DNA from: Romboutsia lituseburensis
GTDB taxonomy: Bacteria > Bacillota > Clostridia > Peptostreptococcales > Peptostreptococcaceae
Assembly (NCBI RefSeq): GCF_024723825.1
Contig: NZ_JANQBQ010000001.1
Coordinates: 3,534,001-3,598,000, forward strand
DNA length: 64,000 nt
Direction of reading: 5' to 3'
Part shown: one piece after another, positions 60,669 through 64,000 of the stretch
Layout of the letters: the number at the start of each line of letters is the position of its first letter
How positions within the stretch are numbered: the first letter of the stretch is position 1
Position numbers and translations under genes: made by a program
The notes under the pieces: generated by a model
Seen by the model: only the letters and a program-made list of their open reading frames with translations
The model's database searches: none
Told to the model about the DNA's origin: nothing

Positions 60669-62192
60669 ATGAATGAATCTTATTGGATATCAAGTTCTAA
60701 ACACAATGAATTAAAAAGTTTAGATAAAGACATAAATGTAGATACATTAATAGTAGGAGGAGGTATAGTTGGAGTTACAACAGCATATCTATTAGCTAAG
60801 CAAGGTATAAAAGCAACTCTTATAGATGCTAATAAAATAGGATATGGTTCCTCTGGCAGAAACACAGGAAAAGTAACATCTCAACACGGGATTATATATT
60901 CAAAAATAAGTCAAAAGTATGGAGATTATAAAGCAAAGCTATATTATGAGGGCAATGAAGAAGCTATTAATTTAATAGAAGATATAATAAATGAAAACAA
61001 TATAAAGTGTAATTTTAAAAGAGTAGATTCTTATATATTGTCTCAAAATGAAAATTATTTAGAAGAATTAAAAGAAGAGTATGATACTTGTAAAAAATTA
61101 GGAATTGATTGTGAATACTATGAAACATTAGATTTACCAATAGACTCTAAAGGAGCTATAAAATTCAAAAATCAAGGAGAGTTTAATCCTAAAAAATACT
61201 TAGATTCATTATTAAAAAAATGCGTAGAACTAGGTGTTAAGGTATATGAAAATACAGCAGGAGTTAATTTTAGAAAAGGGGATATTTGTACTATAAAAAC
61301 AAGTCAAGAAAAGGTTATTTGCGCTAAAAATGTAGTAATAGCTTCTCATGTTCCTTGGTATGATGGGAAAAATTTTTATTTTGCAAAAGAAAAAGCAGAT
61401 AGATCTTATTTAATAGCTGCTAAACTAGAAGAAGATATTATGCCTGGCATATTTCTAGGTGTTGAAGAAAGAGGCATAACACTTAGAACTTGTGAGGACG
61501 ATGGTAGAAAGCTATTAATATTTGGAGGAGGAGATCATAAGGTTGGCCAATGTAAAAATGAAGGAGAAATTTACGATAAGCTAAAAGAATATGCTAAAGA
61601 AAGATTTAATATTAAAAATTTTAAATATCAATGGTCGGCTCAGGATTATATGAGTTATGATAACGTACCTTATATAGGAAATATAAATAAAAAAGAAAAA
61701 AATGTTTATGTGGCAACTGGATTTTCAAAATGGGGGATGACAGGTGGAACATTATCCGCTATGATAATCAGTAAGCTTATAATAAAAAAAGAATCTAAAT
61801 ATGAAGACTTGTTTAATCCATCTAGAAAGGGTAGTTACTTAACTACAGATTTTTATAAAGAAAACTTAAATGTAGCATTAAAATATATAGAAGGAAAGTT
61901 AAAGTATGGAAGTGATAATTTTCCAATACAAGAAGGAACTAGTGAAATAGTTGTATTAGAAGATAACAAAAGATATGGAGCCTATAGACACTTTGATGGT
62001 GAACTATATATAGTAGATATAACTTGTCCGCACTTAGGCTGTGAACTTACATTTAATTCAGCTGAGAAGACTTGGGATTGTCCATGTCATGCATCTAGAT
62101 ATGATTATAAAGGCAATATTTTAGAAGGTCCTACTGTAAAGCCTTTAAAAAGATATGGAGAAGGTAAAAATCATATAAAAATAAATTTATAA
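60669..62192 (+). CDS. FAD-dependent oxidoreductase with C-terminal Rieske domain
   Basis: 507 aa. The N-terminal DAO-type flavin fold begins DTLIVGGGIVGVTTAYLLAKQG (GxGxxG) and continues with GYGSSGRNTGKVTSQHG and VYVATGFSKWGMTGGTLSAMI near the FAD site. The C-terminal about 95 residues are a Rieske Fe2S2 domain: CPHLGCELTF and CPCHASRYDYKGNILEGP provide two Cys and two His. Such fusions oxidise small amines or alcohols and pass electrons through the Rieske centre; the substrate is unknown. ATG 60669 follows AAGGAGA; the upstream ATG 60618 has no ribosome site. Confidence 0.9.
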   Translation: MNESYWISSSKHNELKSLDKDINVDTLIVGGGIVGVTTAYLLAKQGIKATLIDANKIGYGSSGRNTGKVTSQHGIIYSKISQKYGDYKAKLYYEGNEEAINLIEDIINENNIKCNFKRVDSYILSQNENYLEELKEEYDTCKKLGIDCEYYETLDLPIDSKGAIKFKNQGEFNPKKYLDSLLKKCVELGVKVYENTAGVNFRKGDICTIKTSQEKVICAKNVVIASHVPWYDGKNFYFAKEKADRSYLIAAKLEEDIMPGIFLGVEERGITLRTCEDDGRKLLIFGGGDHKVGQCKNEGEIYDKLKEYAKERFNIKNFKYQWSAQDYMSYDNVPYIGNINKKEKNVYVATGFSKWGMTGGTLSAMIISKLIIKKESKYEDLFNPSRKGSYLTTDFYKENLNVALKYIEGKLKYGSDNFPIQEGTSEIVVLEDNKRYGAYRHFDGELYIVDITCPHLGCELTFNSAEKTWDCPCHASRYDYKGNILEGPTVKPLKRYGEGKNHIKINL

Positions 62193-62244
62193 AAGGATTT
62201 GTTATGATAGGCTTATAATAAACACAGAAAGTTGGGAGATTAGT

Positions 62245-62832
62245 ATGGGAAATAAAAATACAACAAAATACATTACTATTTTATTATTGATAATATATTT
62301 ATGGTCTATAGCTATTTTTGTAAAAGATAAAAATACTATGAATATATTAATTGCTTCTATTTGTACAGTAGGAACTATAATTTTATATTTTGTTCATAAA
62401 AAGTTTACTAGACTAATTGATAATAATTTGTATATAGTAAGTGCACTATTTGTGATGATATCATCTCTTTTAGGATCATGCTATGGATTTTATGATATAA
62501 ATCATTATGATGATTTTTTACATCTATGGTCAGGTCTTATAACATCTAGTATAGCATTTTCTATAATTACATTCTTCCATAGTGACAATGATCTTAAAAA
62601 TATAAATAAATACTTTATAATTATTTATGTTTTTATGTTTAGTATGGGCGTTGCAAGTTTATGGGAGATATCTGAGTTTTTTATTGATAAATTCTTAGGT
62701 ATGCACACTCAAGCTGGAGGGTTAGTTGATACTATGATAGATATGATAGATGCTTTAGTTGGAACTATAATAATGATACCATTTATATATAAAAAACTAA
62801 ATTCAACTAATAAAAAGCTAACATTTAAATAA
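62245..62832 (+). CDS. DUF2238-like (YjdF-type) membrane protein
   Basis: 195 aa with about six helices. The motif GFYDINHYDDFLHLWSGLITSSIAF followed by SLWEISEFFIDKFLGM and VDTMIDMIDALVGTII matches the DUF2238/YjdF family, in which conserved acidic and His residues lie within helices. GTTGGGAG precedes the ATG. Located 52 bases after the Rieske oxidoreductase and possibly co-transcribed with it. Confidence 0.75.
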   Translation: MGNKNTTKYITILLLIIYLWSIAIFVKDKNTMNILIASICTVGTIILYFVHKKFTRLIDNNLYIVSALFVMISSLLGSCYGFYDINHYDDFLHLWSGLITSSIAFSIITFFHSDNDLKNINKYFIIIYVFMFSMGVASLWEISEFFIDKFLGMHTQAGGLVDTMIDMIDALVGTIIMIPFIYKKLNSTNKKLTFK

Positions 62833-62867
62833 ACAAAAAATCCTTTTAGAATAGAAGATTAAAATGT

Positions 62868-62912
62868 ATCCTATAGAATAGACAATAAAAAGTCTATTCT
62901 ATAGGATTTTTA
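62868..62912. terminator. Bidirectional terminator
   Basis: ATCCTATAGAATAGAC pairs perfectly with GTCTATTCTATAGGAT (16 bp), T-rich on both sides, between convergent genes. Confidence 0.9.
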
Positions 62913-62913
62913 T

Positions 62914-64000
62914 TTATTTCAAAATATATATAAATTGTTGCAAGTACTTATCCATTGAATCACAGACATTTTTAGCATCAACTACAGCTTGTATAACAGT
63001 TTTAGCACCATTTGTTACATCACCACAAGCATATACACCTTCTCTTGTAGTAAGACCAGCCTCGTCTGTTAATAAAAGACCACCTTTTTTTACATCAAGA
63101 CCTTTATTATTAATAACAATGGTATTTTTAGGACTTTGACTAACAGCAATTAATATACTATCACATTCGAATAATTCTTTACTATCTTCAACTGTAACTA
63201 ATGACGTAGTACCATCTTCATTTTCTATTAATTTAGTATCTTCAAAAATTATACCGTCATCTACTATTTCAGATGGTGCTTTGAATGTTTTAAATAAAAC
63301 ACCTTCTTCTTTAGCTTCAGAAATTTCATGTTTAGTAGCGGTCATATTTTTAAAGCCTCTTCTATAAGCTACATAAACTTCATTCGCACCAAAATACTTA
63401 GCACTTCTAGCTGCATCCATAGCTACATTACCAGCACCTATTACAACAACTTTATTTCCTAGGTCATATCTATTAGGGCTTCTTAAATAATCAATAGCAT
63501 AATGAACATGACCAAAAGTTTCCCCTTTTATATCTAATCTTCTTGGATTCCATACTCCAGTACCTATAAATATAGACTTATAACCATCTTCAAATAATTT
63601 GCTTAAAGTAACAACTGGCCCAATTAAAGCATTGAATTTAATTTTAACACCAAGCTCCTTTAATCTTTTTTCTAATAGATTAATGTTAAATCTAGGTAAT
63701 CTAAATGCAGGTATACCATATGTTAAAATACCACCAATTCTTTCATTTTTTTCAAATATAGTAACACTATAACCTCTAAGAGCTAAGTTTAGTGCAACTG
63801 TTATACCAGCAGGACCTGATCCAACTACAGCAACCTTAACTCCATTTTGCTTAGGCTTTTCTAGTTTAATATTTTCTAGATATTTAGTAGATATTTCATA
63901 TTCTATATCATGGAAACGAACAGGTTCTCCCTTTATACCTTTTATACAGTTACCTTTACATTGATTTTCATGAGGACAAACTATTGCACATATAGCAGAT
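62914..64000 (-). CDS. GltD-like NAD(P)-binding FeS/FAD oxidoreductase (partial, runs off window end)
   Basis: Open on the reverse strand from the stop at 62914 to the window edge (362 codons), start outside. It shows the N-terminal Fe-S cysteines (CPHENQCKGNCIKG), the FAD-binding VAVVGSGPAGITVALNLALRG, RIGGILTYGIPAFRLP, the NAD(P)H-binding VVVIGAGNVAMDAARSA and the C-terminal VYACGDVTNGAKTVIQAV. This is the small subunit of glutamate synthase or of the related electron-bifurcating NfnB-type proteins. Only about the first 90-100 residues are missing. Whether it is GltD, NfnB or a stand-alone oxidoreductase needs the neighbouring gene. Confidence 0.9.
   Translation of the reverse strand, partial: SAICAIVCPHENQCKGNCIKGIKGEPVRFHDIEYEISTKYLENIKLEKPKQNGVKVAVVGSGPAGITVALNLALRGYSVTIFEKNERIGGILTYGIPAFRLPRFNINLLEKRLKELGVKIKFNALIGPVVTLSKLFEDGYKSIFIGTGVWNPRRLDIKGETFGHVHYAIDYLRSPNRYDLGNKVVVIGAGNVAMDAARSAKYFGANEVYVAYRRGFKNMTATKHEISEAKEEGVLFKTFKAPSEIVDDGIIFEDTKLIENEDGTTSLVTVEDSKELFECDSILIAVSQSPKNTIVINNKGLDVKKGGLLLTDEAGLTTREGVYACGDVTNGAKTVIQAVVDAKNVCDSMDKYLQQFIYILK

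Overview
The window is very AT-rich, with short intergenic gaps, strong AGGAGG-type ribosome binding sites, many T-tailed hairpin terminators and typical Firmicutes gene families. It looks like the chromosome of an anaerobic clostridium, most likely of the Peptostreptococcaceae (Paraclostridium, Romboutsia or a relative). The genus is an inference from protein style, not a search result. I see no rRNA, tRNA, CRISPR array, intact insertion sequence or prophage.

Layout. 0-1.3 kb: the edge of an AgrC-like sensor kinase. 1.5-6.5 kb: a fructose PTS locus (PRD/EIIA regulator, 1-phosphofructokinase, EIIABC). 6.5-12.1 kb: small orphan ORFs, then envelope carbohydrate genes (polysaccharide deacetylase, MGDG-synthase-like and GT2 glycosyltransferases). 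12.3-24.9 kb: an accessory stretch of small membrane and secreted proteins, two CPBP proteases, a VanZ protein with a probable frameshift, an ECF sigma factor with a DUF4179 partner, LytTR/DUF3021, a MarR locus with a broken neighbour, and two cell-wall lysins. 25.1-28.0 kb: a manganese (yybP-ykoY) riboswitch in front of a P-type cation ATPase. 28.1-35.3 kb: four S-layer-homology (SLH) proteins, three of them a tandem triplication.

37.2-54.7 kb is an iron/heme island with at least eight Fur-box-like palindromes. Its core is one apparent operon: a NifH-like reductase, an IsdE-like heme-binding lipoprotein with the heme ligands Met and His conserved, a heme-type permease and ATPase, NifD-like and NifK-like subunits, and a HugZ/HutZ-like split-barrel protein. 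A divergent AraC regulator lies upstream. An SLH surface protein with about six hemoglobin-interacting (Shr HID/DUF1533-like) repeats follows, then feoAB with a DUF2325 gene, then a YclNOPQ-type ferric-siderophore transporter. Read together, these genes suggest capture of hemoglobin or heme at the surface, import of heme, and reductive processing of the tetrapyrrole by a nitrogenase-like two-component enzyme in an organism that cannot rely on oxygen-dependent heme oxygenase. This is the best candidate for an undescribed system here.

54.9-64 kb: an ABC exporter, a MATE remnant, several membrane, lipoprotein and hydrolase genes, a tocopherol-cyclase-like protein, a FAD/Rieske oxidoreductase and the edge of a GltD-like oxidoreductase. 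A dispersed intergenic repeat with a conserved hairpin-like 3' end occurs in at least four good copies (about 33.0, 35.6, 50.7 and 60.5 kb), plus decayed copies.
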